Shown piece by piece: positions 1 through 12,929 of a stretch of 64,000 nucleotides of DNA. The DNA comes from Nageia nagi. Lineage: Eukaryota; Pinophyta. The stretch spans positions 3,844,001 to 3,908,000 of the forward strand of contig JBITNC010000002.1 of assembly GCA_050084985.1 (NCBI GenBank), given 5' to 3'. How positions within the stretch are numbered: the first letter of the stretch is position 1; each line of letters starts with the position of its first letter. The notes under the pieces are model-generated. The model did no database searches, was not told the DNA's origin, and worked only from the letters and a program-made list of their open reading frames with translations. A program made the translations under genes and the position numbers.

Positions 1-2339
1 TACCTTCTTACCATGTCTAATTCATGACTTTGCATTTGAAGGATAAATGCTATTTATACATATTTGAATGAGGCAAGTGGGTTGTAAAGATACCATAGAT
101 TTTTTATGGAAATTATATCTTTACCAAAATTTGGATTACACCACACATGTCCAAGCATCATAAATGCGGGCGGTATGGTCATATATTTGATACATAAACC
201 AAATCATCACCACAAGTTGTATCAACCAATTTTCGAGAATAGGAGGTGACATCACATAAGTTTATGTGAATTAATTTCAACTATGATGGTGGAAAAATAT
301 CTCACCATGCAATTAATATTTTCCATATAATACCCATATAATTGTTACAAAAAAATTAGTAAGTGACCATATGATCATCCTATTATATTATGTACCAATA
401 TTTTAATTTTTGCAAACATTATATGGCCATAAAGATACGTTATAGGGTAAAGCATGGATTTTCAAAATTTTTGAATAGTTATAAAGGCATCAAGTTAAAT
501 AAGTTACTAACCATACACACATTAGCTATAAATATCTTTTTCTTGTGGGCCTCATGAAAAAGTGGTTTGTTGATACTATTGCCATGAATAGTGATGTGGA
601 GAAATAAATCCCATATGACTAGAATAAAGGTAAGAAGAAAATATAAATAGGTTTTTTATTTTTAGGGTAGTGTGTAGCTTTATTAAGAAGCTACTCCTCA
701 ATTTGGATGAGGAATATAAGTTATGGGCAACAACAAGTGGAACCCGCACAAAGCAGTGGACCAAAATAAGTGGAACCTGTAATAAATTTTATGCAATACA
801 ATATTAAGTGCCAAAATTATGTCTCCCCAAAATGATTTAAAATAATTATGGATAATAACATCCATGAAAAATCATCCATTTATTTTTGATTCCCTCCAAC
901 AATTAAAATTTAGTCCCTTTATAGGGTTCTAAGGGGCAATGCCCTTGGCATGCTATCCTCGTCACTAGACAAGGCTTCAGAATTTTCAAGAAGGGTAAAA
1001 ATGGGTGTTCCAAAAAATATACTATTTTACTAAGTACACCAAATTAGTAGTTAAGTGCACTTTACTTCACCAAATTAGTAATTTGTAATAAATTTAAGAA
1101 TATCTAAAAGTATTCCCTTATAAATTCTCCTTGATTTGCAAAGTTTTAACATTGTGTGAATACTAAAGAAGAATGTAAATAACTTACCATTATTTAACAT
1201 AGTCCAATAGTCTTCAACAATGATCATTTAGCCAAGCAAGTGCATATATTTATGCATTTATCACTCACAAAAATTAATCTTAATTTGTAAGTAAACAAAT
1301 AATAATTCAATGCATTAAATAGTTGAAAGGTCAGTAAGGTTTAATACATTTGCAAAATTCTTCCTTCATTTATAGTAAGTCACAAAATTATTAAATTCAA
1401 ATGCAAAGGCTCACAAAAATCTACCTTCATTTGTGATGTTTAAAGAGTCTCCTCATTAAATAGTAAGTTTGCAAAAGTCTCTTAATGCATTTGCAAAATT
1501 CTCCAAACCATTAAATGCTAAGTGGAAGAATTCTCCTCCTTTGGGACTTAAAAAATGAAAAAGAAGCTCCGAAAGGGTGTAACATATTAAAGGAGAGCCA
1601 AACCACTTTCATCGGTTAGGAAAAAATAAACATCTAGGTAGTGCATGCAGAGGTAAGGTGATTGGGAAGCAAAGGGCATGGAAGACTTATTATGGATGGA
1701 GCACACAAAGGAAGATGTCCATCATAAGAGAGGTAAACAAAAAATGATTGGAAGTCAAAGGAGCCTCCTAATAGGTGATAGGGGAAGTCACTCATGGTGC
1801 GAGGGAGGAGTGGAGGATGGCCTATGTTGACTGTGTGGAGAGAGGAATTTTGATACTCCATGAGAGTTGAGAAGGGGTGCGAAATGGCAAGGGGTTTCCT
1901 CCATATAAAACAATTTGTAATAGAATGCCCTTCACTTGAGAAAATTGTAAAAAGGGTTTAGAATATATCTATATATTTATAGATCTTTCTTGTTGGTTAT
2001 TTAGGTGTAGTAAAAAACATTAACACTAGAAAAAAAAATGAAACTATTCCTTAATAATTTTGGACAAACAAATTAAATTTTTTTCGTAATAATAGCACTT
2101 ATTTATGAGAAATGGTAATCCTCATAATAATATATTATAATATTATAAGCATTTCTTATAAGGCAAAATTGCCACTAACATGAAGGTTAGTATATAAAAA
2201 ATATAATAATATAGAGTAATTATATTTATTAAAATATAACATATGAATAATTATGACAAATATATTGTTGCTATATGTTAAATAATTTTAACAAAAAATT
2301 GTTACCCACATAAAATGTTGGAAAAATAACACAACAACA
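1..2339. other. AT-rich sequence without recognisable genes
   Basis: I see no coding family, RNA gene or clear repeat boundary here. The short open frames (for example 576-764 and 1634-1861, minus strand) have compositions expected of AT-rich non-coding DNA and match nothing I recognise. It is probably very old mobile-element debris. Confidence 0.5.
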
Positions 2340-2522
2340 ATATATTGTCATTGGAAAGTAAGGTTCACAAAACTAGAAACTAACAACACATAGTATCATG
2401 ATAATCCAAGATCAATAAGAAAGTAAGAGATTATACCTTGACTTGATATTACCTCAACAAGGTTGTAGAAACATCCTCCAAAATGGTGAAAGGGGACCTT
2501 CAAGTATGGCTCTGATACCACA
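2340..2522 (-). mobile_element. Start of internal region of a minus-strand LTR retrotransposon, with PBS
   Basis: Read on the minus strand, positions 2520-2508 are TGGTATCAGAGCC, the classical plant primer binding site complementary to initiator-Met tRNA. It lies two bases inside the end of the LTR at 2523-3022. About 170 bp of internal sequence follows before similarity is lost; no gag or pol is present. The element is therefore truncated just inside its 5' end. Confidence 0.7.
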
Positions 2523-3022
2523 TAATGGAATTAAAGTATTCCATACCTAAGATCTCCTTGAAGGATCCATACATCTTCAGCAAAATTAACACATCTAAAC
2601 TACAAACTCAAGAATAAAATAATCACACAAAGTGACAAGTAGAAGTATAGTGGTTCCTCCATCTCTTGGGAGTACATCCATTTTAAACCATCTTTTCTAT
2701 TACTTCTCACAAGACAACTCTCCTACAAATTCTCAAGAATTCTTCTATAAGCATTCCTCTACAAAACTCCTACAAAAGCATTCCTACAATACTACAAGAC
2801 TAGCATTTTCATGAATCTCCAAGTGTGTGTAATGAGAGGGGGGTATCCCTCTATTTATAACATACAACCCTCTCTTTAACCACACTTTAACTCAAGGGTT
2901 AAGTTAACCTTTTCTAATATTTTATTTTCTTAATACTTAAGGTATCTAGATACCTTTAAGTATTAAGTTGGTTATATTAATAAAGAGACGTATTACACAA
3001 TAGTGCATTATAATTTCTAACA
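2523..3022 (-). repeat. 5' LTR of a truncated minus-strand LTR retrotransposon
   Basis: On the minus strand this 500-bp block starts TGTTAGAAATTATAATG and ends TTCAATTCCATTA-like next to the PBS. It shares with the LTRs at 19811-20276 and 31379-31861 the 'ACTTAATACTTAAAGG' region near its start, a TATA box (TTATAAATAG, 2860-2851), and the 'AAGAGATGGAGGAACCACTAT' region before its end. It is a third, more diverged member of that LTR family. The other LTR is not in the window. Confidence 0.72.
2851..2860 (-). promoter_or_regulatory. TATA box of the minus-strand LTR
   Basis: Reads TTATAAATAG on the minus strand, at the place in the LTR where the related LTRs at 19.96 and 31.6 kb carry TATAAATA. 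It marks the probable U3/R promoter of the element. Confidence 0.5.
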
Positions 3023-3293
3023 ATTATGATATATGATGAGAAGTATAAAGAAATAATTATGAAAAAATATATCATAAAATACTTTCTATCATACCAATTG
3101 ACATAAAAACTTGCAAATGATATTAGAGATAACTAAAACTCATATATCTGATGTAAGCTTTAAAGGATGGTTAATTTTTGATAATTAAGAGGATACAATG
3201 AGTGATGGGATGTGACATCATACATTTGCATAAAAAAAGGAAAATTCCTACTTTGAGGTTGTAATTGGATTTAGCTCACTTCGTGGTAGGGGA

Positions 3294-4400
3294 GTGGATG
3301 GAAATGGAAGGTGGTATGACTGTAGTAGTGAGCGAGATAGTGGAAATGATTTGGCTTGGTTGAGAGCAGATCTAAACTGCATTATATGCGATGGTCTATT
3401 AAAGGAATCGATGGATGACCAGAGGATTCATATTAAGATGAGAAATTCTAATGGTATTCGAAGGGAAGGCTCCAAGCATGATTCAAACCCTAATTCAAAG
3501 GATTCTCCCAAGTGTGGTGATTGGGGATCTTGCTCTCAAAACCTTTCACCTTGGAAAGAGCTTAAGATTGAGATTAATAAAGTGGAATTTGACATTAATT
3601 TCAAGGAGCAAGAGAAACACATGCTTATTTGTAAGATCAAATAAATATGATGTAGCTTGAATGATCTTAAATCTTTTATCAAGAGGTACTAGTCTGTAAC
3701 TTATCAAGCAACATTGCTTCCCAATAATTTATTTTTATTTACTTTGATAATCTTGATAGTAAGAAGTATGTATGGGAGAATTAATGATTTTTTAGTTAGT
3801 GAGGGATTTACATTTGCAAGTTGACTCCAAGTTTCAATCCTTTATCAGATTAAATTTATTACCAACTTGTTTGAGTTAATTTGTATGTTCTCCTAATTGA
3901 ATATTTGGGGGAGAAAATATTCACCAAAATTGGTGATTCATTGGGCCATTATCATTATATGGATGAATACACTAAAGAAAATTTGAAAAGGAGAAATAAT
4001 ATGAACAAAGTAAGATTGGCCATTTTGATGTTTAAAGATGAGCCTTGGCCCCAATCCATCACTCTCTCTTCTTGGAAAGGGGAGTAGACCCAAAAAGTTG
4101 AATATGAAAACTTTTCAATCTAATGCTATGGATGTCAACAACAAGGTCATAAAAGAAAGGATTTTCTAGTCACCAATTCAAAATTTGATACCAATAAGCA
4201 TAAAAATTTGGTTGGGAAAATGGATCTAGATCTAGAGAATAACATCAAGCAGGATGATTTTCATCACTTTACTAATTCATAGATGATTGATTATCAAGCA
4301 GATGATGAAGGCTCTATGCCTTTGGTGGAAACTGAGGTATGCAATTCCAAGGATGGTGGTGGGTGTCCTATCGATTTGGAGATCCTTTTGAACCTATAAC
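3294..4400 (+). pseudogene. LINE ORF1-like gag (DUF4283 + zinc knuckle), degenerate
   Basis: Piecing together frames gives the conserved order of plant non-LTR ORF1 proteins. First come an acidic leader and a 'VEFDINFKEQEKHMLICKI' segment (~3580-3640). Next are a 'LLPNNLFLFT' segment (~3715), 'GIYICKLTPSFNPLSD' (~3808-3850), 'KIGDSLGHYHYMDEYTKE' (~3920-3980), and 'WTQKVEYENF' followed by a CCH-type knuckle C-Y-G-C-X4-H (~4080-4165). Known role of the family: RNA-binding ORF1 partner of the reverse transcriptase. At least four stop codons and several frameshifts break it. No ORF2 follows, so this is a 5' fragment with no neighbouring LINE body. The family match rests on motif order rather than a search. 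Confidence 0.7.
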
Positions 4401-5127
4401 CAAATGGATGCAACTCAAATAGATCAACTAATTGACACCAAGGAAAGTCAAATCCTTTTCTACAATCAACATGCACAAAGGTGCACAAGTATGTTTCTTC
4501 CAAGAAAGAAGCAATGTCTTTGACTAAAAAAAATCTAGATGGATAATACAAAGCTATAAAGGAAGATAGAGAATGATACACACAAATACTACTTTCAAAT
4601 TCTAAAGTGTAAGAATACATTTTTAGATCTAGCAAAATTATCAAAAGGATAACACAAATTGTTGTAACCATAGTAGTGTGCAATAGTTACAATTGCTACA
4701 ATTACTATATCAAGAATAAACTAAAAAAGTTAGGATAGTCTTCATAGTACTAAGAATTAGATAGAAGATTCTCACAATGGTTTATTCTATGTATCTCATG
4801 ATCATATATTGAATATCTTTCTATGTAAGCACATATTTTGGGGTCCTATTTTTATGAAAACTTGCTAATTATTTTTACCCTTATAAAAAAAAAAAAACTA
4901 AAAACTCATAAATAAATAAGTTGTAAAACTAAATATATAAAATCATAAGAAAAACATAACATTGATTATGTAAGCCATCCATAAATTATATTTATTACCA
5001 AAAATGTTCAAATTTATAGTCAAAACTAGAAATACCTTCAATAAACCTTTCAATTATAATATATCTCACACAACCATCTACATCCTTTTCCAAAAGACCA
5101 CGTATCATACTAAATTCCATTCCCTCA

Positions 5128-5167
<40 letters not shown>

Positions 5168-7998
5168 CACGCTGTTCAACACGCTTGACTTATTTTCCTT
5201 CCACTTCTTATATATTAAAACTTCTTTCATTTCAATCATTCTACCTTCATCTACATATGTCCCTATGCCAATTGGTTCCTCAATATGTATTCTAAATATT
5301 TATTTACCTCTTAAACAACCTATGTTACTCTATCCAATTCTAAACTTTTCAATATCTTCAACTTTTAACTTTATGTATACCCTTCCTCTAATTTCTAAGA
5401 TTCATGGCTTGATAAACCATTCTATTCAATCTCTTCTACATCCAAAGTACAATATCAAAATTTCACTCCCTTTCACATCTAACCAAGTTAATACCAACCA
5501 TGTAGTTTGAAATTAAAAACCTCTTCTTTAGTAAAATATAACATATAGGATGGTTAACATCATGAAGTGATATAATGCATAATATGATTAAGAAAAAAAA
5601 AAAACAAATTATCATTACATATTCTAATGAATAACCAATTGATAAAAAGATTGTAATTATTTGATGGGAGGTCATTTAAAATACAACATTTCAAACTATC
5701 CATTCTCCCAAAAAAATTATTTTATGAAATAAATTGTAAACACCCAACTTAGGTATATTTGGTAGTTTACTATGTTAAGTATTAAGTAGACTCCTAATTT
5801 ATTCATCTTTAAATCATCATCATGATTTAGTAATCATCCTACGAATTTGTATCATTACCTAAAATACTAAAATAACATGGTGAAAATAGGCTACCAATAA
5901 GGTTTGGTTGGTATATTATTTATGCACTTCTAGGCTATCAATAAGGTTTGGTTGGTGTATTCTTTATGCACTTCCATCCATAGGTAATAGTAATTAAAAT
6001 TCTAAAATAGTAAGTAAAGTTGAGTAGATGTATTGTACTATAACCTACCTTTAAACAAATTCTAAAATACAAATAAAATTGCCTAATCTCAAGTAAAAAA
6101 AGAATTTGCACTACATAACCTTACATAATTCCAAAATAGAATGTAATCCCAACATAATCATACACTATAACCTCTTAATAATAAGGGCAATAACATCCTC
6201 ATCGGTTAAGCTATAAAATACTATGATAAATACTTGAAATATTATTTACTAAGGAGATATTAAAGGAAAACTATGCTAAAATTATATGACCCTTTAGCCA
6301 TCTAGAAAAGATCTATTTATAATAATTTACATGATGGAAGGCTTAATGATCCATTTCTATCCAATCTAAAATTATCATTCAAATATTAATAATCCACTTC
6401 ATGCTAGCCTGATGCTTTAATTTGATTGGATAATAGAAGGAATTTTATTTAATGAAGTAGGTAGTGGGATATCTGTTGAATTCAATATGACATCCTTATA
6501 TTTTTTTTGCTCTATGTTAATTAATGGCAACATCTTTTGGATCCCTAAAACATAGGCATGCTTATCTTCTCGTCGTGTCTTCTTATTCTTCAACATGACT
6601 CCTCTACCCATTGTTAGATCTTTTATTCTCAAATGTTGACATCATTGCTCAATCTTTAGTGACAAAAAATAACTCTTCTTCATATGTCTCTTTTTGATGT
6701 TTCAAACTTCTTTGTCTACTTCCCTAGTTTCTATGTGCATTTATTGATGTTGTGGCATGAATTTACTTGCAGTAGATACATAATACATTATTTTATATAT
6801 TTATAAGTATTTTTAAGTTTATTTATACTTGACTATTATTTAAAATGAACCTAGTACTTTATTTTGTAGCACTTAGCTAAAAAGTACATTGAAACATTTT
6901 GGCAATAATATAAGGTTGACTTCATTAGTGTCTTGAATGAACTCTTGCTCCTTTCCATAAAATGATTGGGTGATGTCATTTAACAACCTAAAAATTATTA
7001 AGAAAGGAAAGAGAGGAATGGGAATATTATAAAATATGATTGAGAAGATAGAAATAGAAATGAGAAGAGGGAAAAATAAGATATCTAATGGAATACAAAA
7101 CAATGCTAACAATGTTAATTTGTTAATATTTCTAATGACTCTATGGGAACTTCAACTTGCTAGAGTTGAATCTAAGTTTTCCTTGCCTTGTTTATTTCCA
7201 TCTTGATCTTTTACATGTCCATCTTTATTCTATGAATATATTGGGGCTAGCTCTTGGTTGTGTTGTTCTTCTTTACCCTCAATAATGGAATCTTTCATTT
7301 TTTTTTATAATCTCATTAAAATTCATAACCTCTTGTTTTGAAAATGCTTGTCATTTTTATTCAAGTTTCAACAACTCAACCATTTCATTTATGTCCTTAT
7401 ATATTATCTAAACATTAGAAATTTTGTAGATAGACCCCAACTAATTCCTAAAGTTAATATATGCTTTCTAATTTATTGTTGAAATTTTTTATTAATTGAT
7501 CTTACATAATATAAGTATGTATATTTTTACCCTAATCTTGCATAATTTTATCATTTTTTGTAACATCATTTGTTTCATCCTAGAAAGGTGGTAATGATAT
7601 TTCAACTACTAAGTCAAAGGATAGATGAATATCATCTATCTTGGATTGTAGATTCTCACCTACCTTTTCCCCTTGCTTAACTAAGTTCCCTATGATCATT
7701 ATGTCTATCATTTATTGTACCAATTATGTTATTAAAATTTTTGTGATCTCTAGTATTTCTTTAATATTTTCCTCATCCAACCAATCTCTTATATCTTTTA
7801 TCCCCTTTGGTATGCTCAATATGGGCTGATTCTTATGTTTAAAAGACTAGAATTTATTCATAACCTCCTCCATCTCTTCTTTGTTATTTTTATCTTGACC
7901 AACTAGGGGATTCTTTCCATCATCTCATTAATGAGGGAGATTTTTATTTTTATGGTCTATGAGACCAAAAATATATCTTTTGCTAATTGATGTTGATA
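4401..7998. other. AT-rich sequence without recognisable genes
   Basis: Apart from the TA microsatellite at 5131-5165 I see nothing here. The plus-strand open frame at 5004-5510 is produced by low-complexity T/A/C sequence around the microsatellite and has no protein-like features. Confidence 0.45.
5131..5165. repeat. (AT)n microsatellite
   Basis: An uninterrupted run of alternating A and T, about 35 bp. Simple sequence, likely polymorphic in length. Confidence 0.95.
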
Positions 7999-8560
7999 TT
8001 ACTTTTTTTTTTGTAAGCTTCCCAATAAATTACTCCTCTTTCCCTTCACCTCTTTCCCTTCACCACCATATTTCAGATTTGTCTTCAAGTCTTCATTTTT
8101 CTTTTCATTTGCCTTCAACTTGGCCTTAATTTGTTTCATCACCTTTTTATGACTTTGATTAGCATCTTGCATTTCCTTTTGAAGATCTTCCATATATTGG
8201 TGAAATTCCTTATTTCTAGTTTTCTCCTCTTTATGATCCTCATTATATTAGATTAACAATTTTTTAGTTTTGATCAACTTAGCTTGAGATGCTTCAAGTT
8301 TTATTCCAATGGTATCCATAATATTTAATCCATACATCCTTTAGTCAAGTACTAGTGCTTGTTCGAGAGGAATATCCATTATGGTAGATGGTATTTGTGG
8401 ATCCTCAATTACTAGAATACAAATAATAGATGGTTTCATTTTGTTAATATATTTTTCCACTGCACTAAGTAATCTCACATAATGATCATTAGACTTATTC
8501 AGTTGTTGTACCAAGAGGCCCTAATCAAAACTTAGAATTAAACTTTTATTGAATATATTA
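7999..8560 (-). pseudogene. Relic of an unrecognised coiled-coil protein ORF
   Basis: Reading down from about 8560 gives a protein-like stretch beginning 'LLVQQLNKSNDHYVRLLSAV'. It continues through two stop codons into a lysine/glutamate-rich coiled-coil segment ('MEDLQKEMQDANQSHKKVMK', 8193-8134) and ends at 7999. The heptad-like spacing and charge pattern look like real former coding sequence, unlike the neighbouring frames. I do not recognise the family. A retroelement gag-associated ORF is possible because a Gypsy pol relic lies about 2.3 kb away on the same strand, but nothing directly links them. Confidence 0.35.
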
Positions 8561-10860
8561 GAAACTTGTTAGGGATTATACTTGGAAAAATATTTATTTG
8601 AATGAGAGGTAAATTCATGGATTATATTAGATCAAAATGCTTGATTGTATCACCAATATGATTCTCTCGATACTTGGTGATCATATTCTTTAGTAGCCTC
8701 CATAGTACCTTCACTAGTAGTGATATGTTGTGCATCCTTTTAGGTAGTGGAGTCCTTTTTACCTTGATCACATGAAGTTTATTGTGTACCATCTTGGTCC
8801 ATATTGTATTTTTACTTGACATCCTTTTGAGTCTTCTATGAATCATCATCATATTTCTAATCCCTTGGTGAGATACGTGGGCTATTCTATTATGAAGAGG
8901 AAGATACTAAAAACAAATGTACTTAGGTTGAGAAAAAAGTCTTAAGTAAAGGTTGAAAACAAAGTCTTTTCCTAGGGTTTGTGTTGGTGACTTATCACAT
9001 CCTACATTTCCTTAGCTACTTAGGGAGTTTGGTTCTAACATAGTTAGTCTATTAGGAAGAAGAAATATATATAATAATGTTTTGGGGAGGTGGAGTAGAA
9101 TATACATTGACATTTTTTATAAATGCTTTCTTTACAAGAATAGTTGTAGTTTTGGAAGTTTCCTTACCTTTTTATATAGGTTTCCTTAGAGATGTTTCTT
9201 ATTTATTCTTAAGAGTATTTTATCTCCTCAATATCTTGTTGCTCCCCTTCTTCTTCATATTCTATCAAAACAACTCTAATTCTTTATCTTGGAGTAGGCT
9301 TGGAAGAAGTTTTGCAATATTTTATTTCTCTTTTTAACATTTTTATCATCTTTTGTATTAATTTTAGGTTGTACATCATCCTTTGAGTAAGGATATTCAT
9401 AATGGACTTCTTACCATTATTTATCTTAATTGAAAAGATGAAATTTAGTCCCCCTTGACCATTTGCATAATGGTATATTTGGTATCTAAAAATGTTAAAT
9501 CACTCAATCTTTGTATTTGATCACTTAGACTCCTTTAGTTTTGCTATCACATTATTTTTAAGTGACCATGTTTTTTATATGTATTCCCTTCCATTTCCTC
9601 ATGTTTAGGAACTCTTCAATTGACATCCAATATTTATGAATAGAACTGTGTTGAACTATGGGACTCTTACAACCTTTTCATTCATCATATTTTTATATTT
9701 TTTAATTTATTTTCTCTTTTCATGCCTAAAACTAAATGCATGAGACTTATTTTCTTTACAATATTAGTCATCAAATGTTGGGAATCATAATAGGGTTGTG
9801 GGGCCTCTAATTCTTTCAAATAAAAGGTATTCACCATATACTCCTTGATGGGTTCATTCTTTTGATGCTTATCAACCATTATTGATGGAAATTAAATCAA
9901 TAAAAATAATAATATTTTTAGTTTTACCCCAAAAATAAATTGCATCTTAATCATGTCTATTTTCCTAGCAAACTTTATATCAAACAAATCTAGGGTTAAA
10001 AAAATAGGAAGAATGAATGTATTACTAAAGAAATCATACTTGAATATCACAATAATATCCTTATTATAATACCAATATGCTATATTTGCATATTTTTTAT
10101 AATAAAACCATGAACTTAGGGGATATTCTATCAATTTGTATCTTGGTCAAACTATTCATAGTTGGTTCAAAGAAACAATTGATGAAATCATGATTCTCTA
10201 AATTATAGTTGGTTCAAAGAAAAATTTGAGAATCCAAGGCATGAAAATAGCCTAAGATAAGATAAGCTTGATGATAACCTAAAGTAGGATGACCAAATAA
10301 AAGTAAGAATACAAATATATATGATGAACTAACATGATGGAGAATGGAGGATTTTAACAAGTGTAGTGATATCCAAAAAGGTGATGACATTTTCATATGA
10401 GACTTGAAGTTGATGCCCCTTGTGTTTAATGCCCTCAACATAAAGTGGTTGAATTCAAATTTAAATAAATCTAATATATATATTTCCCTAACATGATTTA
10501 ATCTATGCATATTATATACATGATTACTATGGTATAACACTACAGGTGGTATTTAAGATAACTTGTAATGCTTTAGGTAATCTCCATTCTTTGAGATTAC
10601 TAATTACCAACCATCCATTATATCTTCCATGTTAAATAAGTTATTATGTAATATACACTCTAACATGAATCAAATTTAATATACTCATTAGGCTTGAGCA
10701 ATACTAATCCTATTTTAACAATAGGTCTCCTTGCCAGAATATTACCAGGAAAGATTTCTTCTTTCCAAATTATCTTTTGATTAGTTTTTTATGATCTCAA
10801 CAAGATGTATAAGATTGATTTAATTTCTCTTTAAGATAAAATAACATGGTAATTATTGAA
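8561..10860. other. No recognisable genes
   Basis: Only short spurious frames. The minus-strand frame 9685-9879 ('YLKELEAPQPYYDSQHLM') is mildly protein-like and could belong to the same decayed minus-strand element as its neighbours, but I cannot name it. Confidence 0.35.
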
Positions 10861-10869
10861 TCCAATTTA

Positions 10870-12192
10870 TTTAAAAGTTTTAGGACTCCCCTATCAGTTA
10901 AAAGAATGCAATTATTTTAACTTCCATGGCCATATATCTTACATAAAGCTCTTCCTCTAACCAATTTTATGGGCTTTATCTCAACATCAAACTAGATTAT
11001 CTTAGAAGCCCTTCCTAATTTCCCTTCATAAAGTTTTTTCTTGGAGAAGATAATGTTTGATATATGAGCATATCGATTACACCAAGATTTTTCTTTGTAA
11101 ACATAATGTTTAAACTTTTGAAGAACTTTCATAATAGAAAAAAAATATTTTTCTATAAATTTGTGACTAGTTTCATAATCATATAGAGTCTGAATGTGAA
11201 ATGCAACTAGATGCTCTTCTCTTTGTTTATTTTTTTAGGTTTTAAGGATAGTAATAATACTTTTATCAGAGTTGTATGCATACAAAATAAAATCTTTTGT
11301 AAAATCATGATTCTTGAAAATTGGTTCCTTTGTAACACAAGGGGAGTACTTGTTAGAAAATGGTAAGTACCATATGCAAAAAAATAGGGGGTATTTTTAA
11401 TATCTAGTTTATTTAGAGGTATATTGGTAAGTATTTTATAAGGGTAGGGGTAGGGGTATTAAAAAAATAGGGAGGGGATAGGGATATTTTAAAAAAGTAG
11501 GGTTGGGGTGGGGTGGGGTGGCAAGGAGGGGAAAGGGGTGCATAGTTGAGGGTGGGGGATTGGGAGGAGGTGGTAAATTTTAAAAATAAGAGGGTTAAAA
11601 TATTTAAAAGGGAGATGGTAAATTTTAAAAATAGGGGGTTTTTTATGAAGCCCATTTTCATATGTGTTTTGAAGGCTTTCTACTAAGTGACCCCCCATGC
11701 TTTGTAAGTACTTGCTTGATTTCTTCAAATTCATCCTTGACTTGTTGAGATAAATAAAAAGGTAAATATTTCTTTAATATTGTAGTAATGGGTTATACAA
11801 TTCTTGACCAATCATTTATAAATCTCCTAACAAAGTTAATCTATCATGAAAATGACTCCAAATATTTCTTATTTGATGGTAATGAAAAGTTATTGATTTT
11901 TATTACTTGATTAGGATAAATTTATAATCATTCTTCAAACACCATATTACCAAGCAACCTTCCTTGATTTACTACACATATAGACTTATTTGGATTTATG
12001 GAAATGCCCAATTGCTTACACTTTTTAAAAATTTTCCCTAGGTGTTTAATGTGAGATTCTTAACCTTTAGAGAATACAATGATATGATCAAGGTAGACTA
12101 GGATGATCTTATTTATCAATTCTATAAATTCTTGATCTACTTTTTGGAAATGAGAATTGATATTTGATAACCCAAAGGGAATCCTTTAGAGA
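10870..12192 (-). pseudogene. Ty3/Gypsy pol relic: reverse transcriptase and RNase H
   Basis: Minus strand from 12190: 'RIPFGLSN' (finger/palm region), then 'LINKIILVYLDHIIVFSKG' holding the catalytic box, 'HLGKIFKKCKQLGISINPNK', and 'INFVRRFINDWSR' (thumb, ~11830). After an interruption at ~11360-11650, the RNase H part follows: 'DFILYAYNSDKSIITIL' (~11300-11250), 'HLVAFHIQTLYDYE' and 'EIKPIKLVRGRALCKI' (~10950). The active-site YLDD is YLDH, and stops and frameshifts are frequent, so the enzyme is dead. RT starts abruptly at the CACTA end at 12193, as if interrupted there. Gypsy assignment comes from the domain order and the YLDH-FSK context. Confidence 0.8.
11385..11650 (+). repeat. G-rich low-complexity insertion with G-quadruplex-like runs
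   Basis: This plus-strand stretch has repeated G runs, notably GGGGTAGGGGTAGGGG near 11443 and four to five G4-length runs between about 11502 and 11540. It lies between the RT and RNase H parts of the Gypsy relic, where no such sequence belongs, so it is an insertion or local expansion. The minus-strand frames 11413-11734 are artefacts of this composition. Confidence 0.7.
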
Positions 12193-12310
12193 CACTATAC
12201 CAAAAATGGACTTTAGGGGTAGGAAATTTGAGGCTTTTTGGTGAGGTAGTTTTAAATTGCATCAATATTGGGTTTTAGTGGTAATTTTTATGGGTTGGTG
12301 TAAAACTACC
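12193..12310 (+). repeat. Left CACTA terminal inverted repeat
   Basis: Starts CACTATACC and continues through TTTGAGGC at 12227-12234, then GGTAGTTTT and TTTTAGTGGTAATTTTT, each with an inverted counterpart at 25240-25340. An internal foldback (GTAGTTTTAA ... AAACTAC) lies in 12245-12315, as expected for subterminal transposase-binding repeats. Confidence 0.65.
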
Positions 12311-12689
12311 ACCAAAACCTATATAAGGATGTAGGTCAAATCCACCCCTCAATTTCAATAAAGTTTTTTAAAAAAATACATGGAGAACTTATATGACCAA
12401 CAAAAATTATTAAGAATTGAGTTTTTTTCAAATTATGGAGGTGGGGAAGTAGAGAGAGAAATGAATATTTTAAGTTTTTTGCAATGATGTTCATAGCTAT
12501 CTCAAGATAGCCTACATAACTAATAAGGTAAATAATGCATGTATATGATTCATTCTAGGAATAATACAATAAAAGTCTTCAATGTTGTTAACATATTCAC
12601 AACCTTCATTCATTGTACCTACATGGTTGCATGCAAGTAGAATATTATAAAAGTTGTTCTATTAGGGTACTTGGAAAATTATTTGGCAA

Positions 12690-12760
12690 TTCTAAGTTTG
12701 AAGAGATGAGGGAGTAGAGGAGAGGAGAGATGGGGTGAGGTAAGGTGACTAGAGACCCTG
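12690..12760. repeat. Purine-rich block, inverted copy near the other CACTA end
   Basis: GAGATGAGGGAGTAGAGGAG-like sequence. Its complement-type counterpart (CTCACCTCACCTCCTCTC) occurs at 24945-24985 and another copy at about 17310-17345. The inverted placement about 0.3-0.55 kb from the two CACTA ends supports long imperfect inverted arms. Confidence 0.5.
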
Positions 12761-12929
12761 GTAGATATTCTTCCATATTTTTACATGTAATCTTATCAAA
12801 CAATTTTTGTTCCTTGTATTCTTACATATTTTGTAAAATAAGGCTTAACACCTTATAATTACATTTAGAGTAAAAGTATTTAGAGTATTTTTCAAAAAAC
12901 CCATTTTTTGCATATCTTGTAATTATTGT

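Noticed and set aside
5004-5510. 168-codon plus-strand frame
   Set aside because: Built on a TA microsatellite and T/C-rich low-complexity sequence; no domain-like content and no supporting context.
11413-11734. Two proline-rich minus-strand frames
   Set aside because: Direct by-products of the G-rich insertion; composition only.
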